From Daphnia carinata (taxonomy: Eukaryota > Arthropoda > Branchiopoda > Diplostraca > Daphniidae), in contig NC_081334.1 of NCBI RefSeq assembly GCF_022539665.2, positions 2,976,001 to 3,040,000 of the forward strand: 64,000 bases of DNA, written 5' to 3'. The notes below the pieces were generated by a model. The model did no database searches and was not told where the DNA came from. It saw nothing but the letters and a program-made list of their open reading frames with translations. The number at the start of each line of letters is the position of its first letter. Position 1 is the stretch's first letter. The translations under genes were made by a program, and so were the position numbers. Of this stretch, positions 1 through 12,635 are shown in pieces.

Positions 1-84
1 AAGGAATCGTTCTTGTAGAATTCATGGTGAAATGTTATGAGAATTTTTTTTGACGACTTAATCGGCTACTTGTGTTTCTTTAAG

Positions 85-3000
85 GTTCTCGCAAGCAACA
101 TACGGAGTCAAGTCCGCAAGGAACGTGAAACGCTAAATTTAACAAACAATGAAATCGACACCATAGAACAGGAAACTAAAAAGCTTCAGCAAGCCTTGCA
201 GCAAACCAAAACGAATTGCCAATTTCATAAGGTTCATAATTCATAAATTTACTTTGGGAATGCTCGTGCTTAAAGTAATAACGAACATCTAGAAAAAGCT
301 AGCAGAACAGAATCTTGCTTTGGAGAGGCTCAACCAATTCTACGAGGAAGAAGATAAATTCGTGGCTGTTATGGAAAAAATGGTTGAATCTCAATTGGAG
401 GATCACACTACTCTGGAAAAATATTCCCATCAAGACAACATGACTATCAAGGTTAATTAACACAACAGATTTGGTTGTCGTGTGCTCCGTTAAAATGAAA
501 TAATTTTTCATTTTTCATGCAGGATTTGGAGATAAAATTAGCTAGAACGAGGGAAGATATCGACGAAATAGAACGTCAGTTTAAAATGGCCAAAGAAGAT
601 CGCGAAAATACAGCCATCCAGTTGAACAAGATGCAAGAAGAATTTCGAGCCATGACCGAAGATCGCGATCGCAACCTTTTGCAATGGGAGGCGACTATAA
701 GCCAACTGGATAACTGTAGGAAGCAACTTGATAAATCTCGAGCCGTAAAGATTTTACTACCGCACGTAATTGACGATTGATGTCTCAAAGCATTATTTTT
801 CTCGTAGGATTATCAAACAGTGAAAGAATTAGCTAATGCCGACCAGAATCGACTTGATAGTATCAATAGGTGCATTAAGCAGTTCCAGGACGACATCAGT
901 GGTTTGGAACGGGCTTTTCGTGCTAGGGAACTTGTGGCTAACCAAATGAAATTAAAGATAGATGACCTTGATAAAGTACACAGTGAACAGCAATCCGAGG
1001 TTAATATAGTTTTTTAAGAATTCTTATGCCACATATACTTGAGAATAATATTTGTACAGTACGTTGCGTTCGAAAAAGTAGCAAAAAGACTTACAACAGA
1101 AATAATGTCAACAAGGAAAACTGCGGAAAGCCTTAAACAAAAAAGCATCGAAGTTCAAGCTAAATTGGCTGAAGAGCAAGAAAAGTATAAACAACAGGAA
1201 AAAGAGCTGGAGCAGTTCAGGAAGACTGTAGGCTCAGCAAAGGCACAGAAAGAATCCCTCTCACTTCTAGCAAAGGTAAGGTTTAAAAGGCATTTTGATT
1301 GCAAACAAAATATTGAACGTTATTCATTAAAGGCGGCGGATGAGCGCTTTGCGCGCCATCGGAACCATCTTAATCAAATTGCAAACGAATTTGCCAGCGT
1401 TCAAGCTGATATCAGCAATATCAAATCAAAGTTTAACAGCTGTGTCACAGGTGTGCGATTTAACATCCATAGCATTCGAAACCTGGAGAATCAAATATCT
1501 GCCCTTCAACAGAAATTAGTTCAGCAAGAAGAATTGATTTATAATAAGGTAGCAACGTACACATTTTTCTGTCGATTTGTTTCGGGATTAATTTGAAGCT
1601 TTTAACTTTTCTTGTTGCTGAACTGTTCAAAAGAGTATGGACATTGTTCGCATCGAATTAGATTTACGAAGACTACGACATAGCGACGGAGAATATGAAG
1701 AACGAAAATCACAACGTGAGCAGATTGATGCTTTAAAGTTCGACATAGATGCTGCTAATTCAGTTCTAGTTGCTCTGAAATACGAACTATCAAAAACCCA
1801 GGTAGGGTTCGGATTGCCAATGAAGTTGTTTAGCTTTAGTGCCTAGAGAATCAATTAAATACTCTTGCCATTTCGTTAGAGTGATGCAATGGGATTACAG
1901 CGAAGCTGTGATATTCAACAACAAAAAAAGAACGTCATGCAAACACTATCCAAGCAGCTGGAATCTGAGTGCCAAAGTCGTGAAAGAGAAAGTCGTGATC
2001 TTAGACGGGATCTTGAGGAACTACGCATGGGAGAGAGCCTTATTCATCTGGATATTAAACGTAGAGAGAGCATGATTGAAATGCGCTCGGCGGTCGTCCA
2101 ACAGCTAGAAAATCAAAAAAGACACATTGAAAATGTAAGTCTTCTTTACGTGTGAATAATAAAAATGTACAGTAACGCAAATAATCATATTCTATTTTGT
2201 GTAGGCCATCCAAACACGACTAGAAGAATTAACAAACCAAATGGAGCTTCTTCAACTCGAAAGTCGTTCGTTGAAAGAACGGAATCAGCAACTGTTGGCA
2301 TCAGTAAACCAAAAAACCGTCGAAATTGATCACATCAAACTACGGTAAACAAACAACTAAATAGTTGCAGACATTAAGACGTTTACTTGTATGTTAATCA
2401 TGCTTGTGACTTGTGATTGCCAATCTACTGATTAAATTTTAGGTACGACGTAGTGGCCGATACCTTAGTAATGGAGAACGGCGTTAAAGAAACATCCGAA
2501 GCGTATTTCATCATCAAGGTTATAGAATCGTCATGTTGTGCCATCACGTTGCATATTTAGCTGATTACTATTTTAACAGATGGCTCAAGAAAAAGAATTT
2601 TTGAAAGAATCTATAAGCGATCTCCAGAACGTGATACATAGCTTAGAGAGTGACAATTCGGCTCTGAACGGCACCCTACAATTGGTATCCACCGCAAACC
2701 AACATTTTCGTCAGGCTTGTATTGTTGGTGTACTTACAGGTAAGTGTTACTAGTTTAATATCCTTGTAAACTTATGGCAGTAAAGAATTTTACCAAACAA
2801 GATGACGACAAGGCGATCAAAATCCAAATGGAAATGGAAGATAAGCAGTTAGAAAAGATGGTGGATGACCGTAAAAAAGACAACTATCAACAATGTTATT
2901 CCTTCGAAGTAAGTTTGCACAAGCTAAACTTTGATTGATAAAGAATGAACTTCTTTCTTTAATGTTTTAGCGCTTGCAAGATGAATTACGTGAACTGAAG

Positions 3001-3557
3001 GAGGAAGCATATCGCCTAAAAACTCAGATTGACGCTAAATTAAACACTGAGAAGGATCTGTCGAACGAAATTGAGCAACTGCAAACCAAAATTGATCGAG
3101 CAAGAGATATCAATCTTGTTCTGCAAAAAACTGTGCGAAGGTCCAAAAAAACGAAAAGTAAACTCTGCGAAGAAGTAAGTCTATTATAAACAGTTTGAAC
3201 ATAAATATACAATGACATTGAACTTGTTATGGATTGTTTGTCTTGACCACTATTCCTTTTGCAGATTGTACCAATTTCCACAATAATGTTGAGCATTTGT
3301 TCTATTTTCAGATTGACTTTGAGATAGGTCAGATCCAAGAAAAGTGTTTGAATGCACAAACAGCAATGTTTACTCTGTCAGAAAGTGATCCTGGCATAAA
3401 AACTACTTTGGTTCAAATTATGGAAGAAACGGCAGCTAACGATTCGCTTGAAATCAAAGAACTCGTTTTGCCTGCACCACCTAATAAAACACGCTTGGAC
3501 ATCACAGATTTTCCGCATTCCTCGAGTTCAGTTAGCCCACCACTATCCATGAGCTAA
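85..3557 (+). CDS. CCDC39: CCDC39 ortholog, axonemal ruler coiled-coil protein (5' end outside window)
   Basis: Fourteen phase-compatible exons: 85-231, 293-451, 523-744, 808-999, 1060-1275, 1333-1548, 1634-1801, 1880-2134, 2205-2344, 2443-2518, 2580-2739, 2802-2908, 2971-3174 and 3312-3557. They give 835 codons and a TAA stop. The protein is almost entirely heptad coiled coil. It matches the CCDC39 family late in the chain, at a segment reading EAYFIIKMAQEKEFLKE followed by NGTLQLVSTANQHFRQ; the human protein has a similar YYVIKAAQEKEELQ then NTLQVLN. Human CCDC39 is about 940 residues, so roughly 100 N-terminal residues lie upstream of the window. With CCDC40, CCDC39 forms the 96-nm ruler that places inner dynein arms and the nexin-dynein regulatory complex on axonemal doublets. 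In an arthropod the likely site of use is sperm or ciliated sensory neurons (inference). The tail is Ser/Pro-rich, as in vertebrates. Confidence 0.88.
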
Positions 3558-4850
3558 AGTATGTATGCACCATAATGCAACTAAACCAATTTGTATTAAT
3601 GCAATCATTTTATTTCATCTTCTCCCATCAAGACATCAGCGGAAAGCCATGAACCCTCCCTTCCATATCTAATGTATTAGCATCATGTTTAGTTTGCTTT
3701 GCTCTTGCAATTGTTGTGGTCGTTTATAGTTGTATACTTTTGTGAACAAAACTGAAATTATACTCAAAATGATTGTGTGGAAAACTCATTATTGTTTTCC
3801 ATGTATACCACCTGACTAGTAGCTGAGACATGAGACGGTCTGGTTCTCGTTTACAGTGTATCTTCTTTTGTCAACAGCTTTCTTCGAAGTTGTTACTTAT
3901 CTATATGAATCCCAATTATGCATTAAAATCTGAATTTTGTTCTTTTCTGGAGAAGAGGAGTAGGGCCTACATCGAATCATCCTTTCTGTTAGGGAAGCAT
4001 AGATGAACTGGAATGGAGGGTAAGCATATCAATTACCTTAAGGGGAAAACACATAGCTTTCCCGAAATAAAATTAGGGTAAAGGTAACATAAAATTTGAA
4101 GGCCGATAGCTGTTCAAGGAAAAAAAATTTTGACGTAGGCTGAGGACATGCAAATTTCACCTCGTTCGACCTACGCTTTAGCGTTGACCTCTAATGCAGC
4201 AGTAGCCTTAAGCAATTCAGTTTAGAAATCAAAAACCTGATTCCACTCTCCAACTCAGTAGTTCATTCACCTGCACGGGATACACTAGTGTAGATAGTAC
4301 TCTTTTGGTGCATTAATAGTGTTTCACACATTTGCACATGATTATAACATCGTTAACTGTTGGATACTTAATTTGTGGATGCACAATCACGCACTGCGAA
4401 AGCCTCACACAAGCACTGGGATTTGCTTTTGCACTGGTCTAGCCTAGTAAAGCCTAGATAGATAAGAAAAATGTAGAATAAGTTAAGGTTAAATAGTCTA
4501 GGATAAGATTAAGGCTTCGGTAAGTTAGGCACAATCCTCCTCTCACATTGCATTTGCACTACATTGCCTGCACTCAACGCCTTGCATTTGTTCCAACCTT
4601 TCATTTTGCAATTTGCACAACATGCCTCCTGAAACCTTTCAGCATGTTATGCAAATACACCAACGTCAAGTACTCCATGATTATACCTCATCATTAACCC
4701 TTAATAAGTTCTTTTTTTCAGGATCTGTTTTTCATTTGTGTACTTAATGTGTGATAGATATAAGCAATAGACTATTGTTCATTGTTAATCAACAGCATTT
4801 TTTTTTTTCTTTCTTTCGCTATGAATTAGGAGGGCAATCTCTGGGCATCA
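3558..4850. other. Intergenic, no gene seen
   Basis: AT-rich sequence holding the probable 3' UTR of CCDC39 and then nothing that reads as an exon. Around 4310-4640 there are loosely repeated TTTGCAC/TTGCAT words, but no regular period was found. A T-run at about 4799-4809 precedes the tandem array. Confidence 0.6.
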
Positions 4851-4851
4851 C

Positions 4852-7200
4852 AATGGAGTGCGGGGCACCGACGATCGTCGCCACCAAGAAAAAAGGTATC
4901 ATTGATAAATTATAGGATACTAACTGTGTTTTTTTTGTCGTTTATGTATTTAGATTGGCCTGCCCACACCGAAGAGGCCCATCGAGGATCGTCGGGGGAG
5001 CCCTAGAACGCCGTGGGATCTTCGAGATCGTCGCCTTAAAAGGTACCATTGATAAATTTAAGTGTACTAACTGTGTTATTATGCCTTTTGTGTATTTAAA
5101 TAGGCTGGCCACACCGAAGAGGCCTTTCGAGGATCGTCGCGGGAGCCACTAGATCGCCGTGGGATCTTCGAGATCGTCGCCTTAAAAGGTACCATTGATA
5201 AATTTAAGTGTACTAACTGTGTTATTATGTCTTTTGTGTATTTAAATAGGCCGGCCACACCGAAGAGGCCTATCGAGGATCGTCGGGGGAGCCACTAGAT
5301 CGCCGTGGGATCTTCGAGATGTCGCCATAAAAGGTATCAGTGATAAATTATAGGGTACTAACTGTGTTATTATGCCTTTTGTGTATTTAAATAGGCTGGC
5401 CACACCGAAGAGGCCTTTCGAGGATCGTCGCGGGAGCCACTAGATCGCCGTGGGATCTTCGAGATCGTCGCCTTAAAAGGTACCATTGATAAATTTAAGT
5501 GTACTAACTGTGTTATTATGTCTTTTGTGTATTTAAATAGGCCGCCCACACCGAAGAGACCTATCGAGGATCGTCGGGGGAGCCACTAGATCGCCGTGGG
5601 ATCTTCGAGATGTCGCCATAAAAGGTATCAGTGATAAATTATAGGGTACTAACTGTGTTTTTTTGTCCTTTATGTATTAGATTAGGCCGGCCTACACCGA
5701 AGAGGCCCATCGAGGTTCGTCGGGGGAGCCACTAGATCGCCGTGGGATCTTCGAGATCGTCGCCTTAAAAGGTACCATTGATAAATTTAAGTGTACTAAC
5801 TGTGTTATTATGTCTTTTGTGTATTTAAATAGGCCGGCCACACCGAAGAGGCCTATCGAGGATCGTCGGGGGAGCCACTAGATCGCCGTGGGATCTTCGA
5901 GATCGTCGCCTTAAAAGGTACCATTGATAAATTTAAGTGTACTAACTGTATTATTATGCCTTTTGTGTATTTAAATAGGCTGGCCACACCGAAGAGGCCT
6001 TTCGAGGATCGTCGCGGGAGCCACTAGATCGCCGTGGGATCTTCGAGATCGTCGCCTTAAAAGGTACCATTGATAAATTTAAGTGTACTAACTGTGTTAT
6101 TATGTCTTTTGTGTATTTAAATAGGCTGGCCACACCGAAGAGGCCTTTCGAGGATCGTCGCGGGAGCCACTAGATCGCCGTGGGATCTTCGAGATCGTCG
6201 CCTTAAAAGGTACCATTGATAAATTTAAGTGTACTAACTGTGTTATTATGTCTTTTGTGTATTTAAATAGGCCGGCCACACCGAAGAGACCTATCGAGGA
6301 TCGTCGGGGGAGCCACTAGATCGCCGTGGGATCTTCGAGATGTCGCCATAAAAGGTATCAGTGATAAATTATAGGGTACTAACTGTGTTTTTTTGTCCTT
6401 TATGTATTAGATTGGCCGGCCTACACCGAAGAGGTCCATCGAGGATCGTCGGGGGGGGGGGGGCTCCTTGATCGCCGTGGGATCTTCGAGATCGTCGCCT
6501 TAAAAGGTATTATTGATAAATTTAAGTGTATTAACTGTGTTTTTATGTCTTTTATATATTTAAATAGGCCGGTCACACCGAAGAGGCCCATCGAGAATCG
6601 TCGCGGGAGCCACTAGATCGCCGTGGGATCTTCGAGATCGTCGCCATGAAAGGTATCATTGATAAATTAAATGGTACTAATTGTGTTTTTTTTGTCTTTT
6701 ATGTATTAGATTGGCCGGCCTACACCGAAGAGGCCCATCGAGGTTCGTCGGGGGAGCCACTAGATCGCCGTGGGATCTTCGAGATCGTCGCCATAAAAGG
6801 TATCATTGATAAATTTAAGTATATTAACTGGGTTTTCATGTTTTTTATGTATTTAAATAGGCCGATCACACCGAAGAGGCCTATCGAGGATCGTCGCGGG
6901 AGCCACTAGATCGCCGTGGGATCTTCGAGATCGTCGCCTTAAAAGGTATCATTGATAAATTTAAGTGTACTAACTGTGTTATTATCTCTTTTGTGTATTT
7001 AAATAGGCTGGCCACACCGAAGAGGCCTATCGAGGATCGTCGGGGGAGCCACTAGATCGCCGTGGGATCTTCGAGATTGTCGCCATAAAAGGTATCAGTG
7101 ATACATTATAGGGTACTAACTGTGTTTTTTTTGTCCTTTATGTATTAGATTGGCCGGCCTACACTGAAGAGGCCCATCGAGGATCGTCGGGGGAGCCACT
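4852..7200 (+). repeat. 146-bp tandem array with an exon-plus-intron monomer
   Basis: The marker GATCTTCGAGA recurs 15 times between 5017 and 7066, mostly exactly 146 bp apart (a few at 145, 147 or 151). Each monomer has a GC-rich block of about 85 bp and an AT-rich block of about 61 bp. The AT-rich block starts GGTACC or GGTATC and contains TACTAAC. It then runs through a T-rich stretch and ends TAG directly before the next GC block, so it looks like a complete minimal intron. For example, 5189-5249 is one such 61-bp segment. Of 16 such segments, 13 carry exact TACTAAC, two TATTAAC and one TACTAAT. Two intron subtypes occur. The GTATCAG type follows GC blocks that lost one C (84 bp, ending in GATGTCGCC). 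No long frame stays open through the array, so coding is doubtful. Confidence 0.9.
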
Positions 7201-7290
7201 AGATCGCCACTGGAGCTTCAAGATCGCCACTGGAGCTTCAAGATCGCCGCTGGAGCTTCAAGATCGCCGCTGGAGCTTCAAGATCGCCGC
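7201..7290 (+). repeat. 20-bp minisatellite at the array end
   Basis: Four and a half direct copies of AGATCGCC(A/G)CTGGAGCTTCA start at 7201, 7221, 7241, 7261 and 7281. The unit resembles the internal AGATCGCCGTGGGATCTTCG of the 146-bp monomer, so this looks like a secondary amplification of part of the monomer's GC block. One frame is open from the last 146-bp unit through the minisatellite to a TGA near 7337. Confidence 0.9.
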
Positions 7291-8087
7291 CGGTGCCCGC
7301 CCGAGATCTACGCTCCATGGAATGAAGAAGAAATGAAGATGGTACGGTGTAGTATTGCCGAATCGGCATTTTTTTTTGCATTTTAATTTTTTGTGATTTG
7401 TGTCTGATAAATGCAACCCGTATACCCTTTTCCTCACCTTATACTTCCTTTAAATACCACGACTGACGGTAGCGTCACCGTGCACTCCCGCTGCACGGAG
7501 CACACACGTTCAATGCACGCTTACCTTACATTTCGTTCGCTGGTTTTGCACTATTAGTTCTAGCTTCAGCACATCGCGGATGTCTTTAGGTAATATGACC
7601 TTAGCTTCCATTTACACCAACCTTATTCCTAGTTTGGTGTAGGTTTATTACACCTTATACCTTACAACCGATTATTTAAATTGCCATCACGCACCTCGCT
7701 GAGAACCCGGAGGGGATCCATACCCGTGTGAAAAATAAACGCCCCTCACAACGAAAGCCCTACTCTGAAAACCCGAAATGCCTCCCTCAATCGGCAAAAA
7801 AGCACCCTGTTTGGGGGAGGGACTTCATCCTGCCGATCCCGAACACCTGACCATTCGTTCAGTTTGTTTTCGTGAATGAGTCACGGAGACCTGACAACGT
7901 TGGAAGCATATATAAAAATTTAGTGCATTCCTAGCAGACGCTTTATCTTGAATCCAGAAGAGGTAGAAGATGCGCGTAGTGTGAATGAATTAAATTACAA
8001 ATTGTGGTATAAATTAAAATTCATTGTATATTTTTGTTTTCTACGAGTGTAGTAGTATTGAGAGCATTTCGCATATCATTGTACAAG
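7291..8087 (+). other. Intergenic and probable untranslated first exon of mitofusin
   Basis: No coding sequence was seen. The stretch ends in a strong donor, ACAAG|GTGAGT, with the exon boundary at 8087. The next good acceptor, TTCCAG at 8388-8393, lies just before the mitofusin ATG. This suggests a noncoding leader exon ending at 8087 and a leader intron at 8088-8393. The transcription start was not located. Confidence 0.45.
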
Positions 8088-8405
8088 GTGAGTCCACGTT
8101 ACCACTGTCAAAAGCTTCTTATATAATAACTAGAATCATTGGCTCATGGGGTTTCAAGGTCTGAATTGCTACTGTATTTAACATACTTTTTTCTCACATA
8201 TTTTTAAAAGAAAATGTGCATGCCCTGGTATTGTTGCCTTTCTACTTGGTAAGTGTTGTGTAAGAAATCAGATTCTTCTGAGGCAATGATCAAGTCTTAT
8301 TATTTTGACTTCTGTCATAAATCTAACCCCACCATATGGCAATGTCGAGTCATATTTTTGTTTCTTTGTGAGTTTCATCCTTGTTACTTCCAGATTTTAC
8401 GCCCA

Positions 8406-10568
8406 ATGATGTCAGGACAAATTCAAAGATCTTCATCTGTTGTAATTGGAGCCAATGGACCTACTGCTAACAATAGCCTTTCTATATCTCCAACAACAGC
8501 TTTACAGTCACCCCTTCAAATATTTGTTCGAGCAAAAAAGAGAATCAATGACGTTTATGGTGAAGTGGAAATCTATGTTAATGATTCTTGCAAATTTCTT
8601 CCTGGTAGGCATCAAGTATTTATCTATTTGCTCTATAAACAATGTTAATGTTTTTTTCAATGACACAGCTCTGCCTAAAGATAGTGATTTGATCACTATA
8701 GAAGAACTAGTAGTGGTTAATAGTCATGTCGAGAAAGTAAAGGGTATTCGAGAAGTACTTTCGCGCGACCATATGAAAGTGGCATTTTTCGGAAGGTAAT
8801 ATTTATACTCGTTGGAAATAATAATTCAGTTGTAGAACACAGTTAACGGATAGAAAATATCAACAGGACAAGCAATGGAAAAAGTACTGTCATAAACTCT
8901 ATGTTAAGAGAAAGAATCCTTCCTTCTGGAATTGGGCATACCACCAACTGCTTTATTCAAGTTGAAAAATCGGAAAATGATGAATCATATCTCATTTCAG
9001 AGGATTCAGTGGAAAAAAAGAATGTCAAATCTGGTAAAAAACTAAGCAAAAAGGATAAACTGCTTATCGTTTACATGATTTTATTTCTTGTAATCTAGTT
9101 TCTCAGTTGGCTCATTCGTTGTGCACGGGTTCGCTTGGTGATTCGGCTTTAGTCCGAGTTTATTGGCCGACCGACAAATGTCCCTTGCTTCGTGACGATG
9201 TAGTTCTGGTCGATTCGCCCGGGATCGATGTTTCGCCGAACTTAGATTCGTGGATTGACAGACATTGTTTGGACGCAGACGTGTTTGTATTAGTCGCAAA
9301 TTCGGAATCGACTTTGATGTTAACGGTACTGTCTCCTGTATTCATTCTCTATGGTGAATACTCCTGATGATTTAATTTAAATTATAGGAGAAGAATTTCT
9401 TCTTCAAAGTTTCCGCTAGATTATCGAAACCGAACGTTTTCGTGTTGAATAACCGTTGGGACGCCTCGGCGTCAGAACCTGAGTATCTTGAAGAGGTAAA
9501 CTAGCTTTAAGGCAATTCTATTTTTGTTTGTATTCATTTTTATCATTTCACGATTTTGGTGTTATTCTAAAGTATAAACGTTTATTTGTGTGATTCAGGT
9601 AAGAAGACAGCATATGTTACGTACCGTAGATTTCTTGGTTGACGAGTTAAAAGTCTGTGGAACTCGAACGGAAGCTGAGCAAAGAGTTTTCTTTGTATCG
9701 GCGAAAGAAGTTCTCCATGCTAGAACAAACGAGTTTAAAGGATTACCCCTGAACAGTACGTCTTGAATAACTTCTATGGCATATCCAGCTATTGTTTCAT
9801 TCATTTCTGTTTTCTGTTTTCTAAATTGCGCATTTTTAGCTGGGATAGTTACAGATGGATTTCATGGACGTTACTTTGAGTTTCAAGATTTCGAGAGGAA
9901 GTTTGAAGAATGCATTTCGAAATCAGCAGTTAGAACCAAATTTGATCAGCATACGAAACGAGGCAAAGCGGTTGTTGGGTAAGGAAACATAAGTACTGGT
10001 AAATATTCCCTAATTTTGTTTGTGTGCCTGAATTGTTTAATTTGATTGAACTAGTGATGCGCGCAACGTCATGGAAGTGCTTTTGGAACGCGCCACTGCA
10101 AAGAGAGCTGCTAAAAGTCAAAACCGTCGTGAAGTTTTAGACCATCTCGATTTCACGGAAAAACAGCTTCAGTTGGTAACCGTAGAGATGAAAGACAAAA
10201 TCTGCAAAATGGTTGAAGAAGTGGAGCACAAAGTAAGATAAACGTGTAAGGCATTTTTCCGCATCATAGCTCAAAGCTTTATTTTGTTGGTGGGGATTTC
10301 TACTACTCTAGGTTTCAAAAGCGCTGAACGATGAAATCCGCCGTCTCTCAGTGTTGGTTGATGAATTTCACGCTCCCTTTCACTCCGAATCCCTTGTACT
10401 GCAAGTGTACAAAAAAGAACTCCATAATCATGTTGAAGCGTGTTTGGGAAGTAATCTCAGAGCCAGACTCTCCACTGCACTAGCATTGAATATGGATCAA
10501 TCGCAAAAGGAAATGATTGGTATGGCCATAATAACAAATGAGTTGGTAAAGTCGTGTTGAATTTGGAC

Positions 10569-10603
<35 letters not shown>

Positions 10604-11568
10604 AGAGTTACATCGATGCTACCTTCTGAGAAGAAACAACTTGGGCTAGGGATGATACCTCGTCGCGAACCTTTCGAGGTCCTTTATCGGCTCAATTGCG
10701 ACAATTTGTGTGCAGATTTCTCCGAAGATATTGAATTCCGCTTCTCGTTCGGCATCACGTCCATGATCCAACGCTTTACAGGCAAAGGTAAAATCGCTCC
10801 GTGGGTGATCAGTAACTACACAGAATCGGTAAGTTCCTTGCATATGTTTCTTTTCTATGTTACGATGAATATTATCTTATGATATTTAGATTCCACGTCC
10901 TATGGGAAGTCATCATAGCCAACCCGGACAGCTAATACCACAAGGCGGTGAAGATTGGTCAATGCTTTCACGTATTGCCATCGCTTCAGTTACATCACAA
11001 GGAACAATGGGAGGACTGCTAGTTGCAGGATTTGTAAGCGTATTCTTTTTCTTTACGAATACTTCAGTAATGTTACAGGTATTCACCATGTTATCTGCCG
11101 CTAGTTGATGAAAACTGTTGGCTGGCGATTGATCTTGGCTTCTGGTGTGATTTATGGTGGTCTTTACCTTTACGAACGACTCACGTGGACCAACAAAGCC
11201 AAGGAACGTGCATTCAAAAGACAGTACGTCGACCATGCCACTCGAAAATTGCGCCTTATTGTAGACTTGACGTCCGCCAATTGTAGTCATCAAGTACAAC
11301 AGTAAGATGTTTTACGTTAAATAATCCAAAACAATTCCTAACCCTTTTTTTCTGTCATCACAGGGAATTGTCCAGCACCTTTGCTCGATTGTGTCACCTT
11401 GTCGATGGAACGATGAATGATATGCAGGGTGATATTAAGCAGTTAGAGACAGAACTGCGCTCATTGGACGAAGTGGCTACTTCTGCCAAAGTCTTACGTA
11501 ACAAAGCGAATTACCTGGTTGGGGAACTCGACCGCTTCGACAAATCTTTCTTGACCCCTGATAACTAG
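8406..11568 (+). CDS. Marf: Mitofusin, outer mitochondrial membrane fusion GTPase
   Basis: Thirteen exons in consistent phase: 8406-8604, 8669-8795, 8867-9033, 9099-9325, 9388-9495, 9599-9755, 9840-9978, 10055-10232, 10312-10519, 10602-10828, 10890-11033, 11105-11301 and 11364-11568. They encode 760 residues, close to human MFN1/2 (741/757). The GTPase domain shows the P-loop GRTSNGKST (split across an exon junction), a G3 motif DSPG and a G4-like NNRWD. A membrane hairpin sits around the exon 11/12 junction (LLVAGF, then [14 protein letters not shown]), followed by a C-terminal HR2 coiled coil. Tandem ATGs at 8406 and 8409 make the start slightly ambiguous. The exon before 10602 is preceded by a T-run of about 28 bp that serves as its polypyrimidine tract. 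The family tethers and fuses outer mitochondrial membranes by GTP hydrolysis. Confidence 0.95.
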
Positions 11569-12635
11569 TACCTTTTATAGTAGTTTGCGTTATAGGACAC
11601 TGGACTGCTGTGGGAGTCTAAGAATTCAAGCAGCATCTGAAGCGCGCTAGTTGTTCAGTAAGCAAGCTTAGAATTTTTTAGACGGATCCTAGTCGTCGAT
11701 CATGTGACAGTCTTCATTATTATTATGTTTCGTAACTCGTCCATCTGACAAATAATCCAATGAATTCTCAGATGTGAATTTATCTTTTTTTCCTACGATC
11801 GAGCTGTATCTCCCATTTTGCGATGGATTATACAGGTCTAGTTGCTTGTAATAAAGAAGTAAAGCAACAGATGAAAATGCTGCTCCGGTTGTAGGTTAGA
11901 GTTTAAAAGTTTTTTTGGGAGAACATTTTTCCAGTTTAGAATTTGAGTAGTGATTTTCCAGATGGGAATTGTAAACTGTTTTATCTTTTGTTTATAGTTG
12001 CGTCAATCTGTTTTTCCACATCTGTTTGCTTTCCTATTTTTTGTGTTTTGGGGACTTACATTTCAAATGTTAATGCACTTTTGTAATGTGAACATTGTTT
12101 TACAAAAGGCATAACTTTGAAATTGTGAGAGAGATGTGCAAAGAAATTGTTTTATTTTGACACTTCCCGTAATGACGAATTCGAACAAGGAGAACGAACT
12201 CTACGAATGTAGAGTTCTGCATAGAACCGCAATCTTCCGCTGTAGACCACTTCCGATTTCCTGTTTCTTGGATCATATTTTGGAATTGTTTGAGTATCGG
12301 ATCATGGCGAAACCGATGACAAGTTAGCTAATTCATTAATAATTTTAGACGTGATAAAATGTTAAGGTGCATAACATTAAGAGATGTAGAAGTAACTTGG
12401 CATTAATTAGAAGCAGTAATAGATGGATTGGTTCCAAGAATAACAGGGAAGTTCCTGTACATAATGAAGAGTAAACCAAGTCAGAGCTGCGAAAGTGATG
12501 CAACGTGAGGTGTCCCGTAGAACAGCGCCCTTTCGTACGGAAATCCCTCTTGTTCATTTCTCAAGATTGTGACGTGAAGCGCACGATAAAATTTCGTTGC
12601 TGCTTGTCTCTGAACGCGTTTCCACTTGAACCGTC
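11569..12635. other. Intergenic: mitofusin 3' UTR and integrin leader
   Basis: AT-rich sequence with no convincing exon. Short open frames here lack flanking splice signals and family similarity. The final 60 bp or so before 12636 probably belong to the integrin alpha 5' UTR. Confidence 0.55.

Noticed and set aside
4955-5152. Open frame MACPHRRGPSRIVGGALERR in the tandem array as a coding gene
   Set aside because: It runs through a predicted intron segment, and a base deletion near 5005 breaks the exon frame; nothing suggests a protein product.
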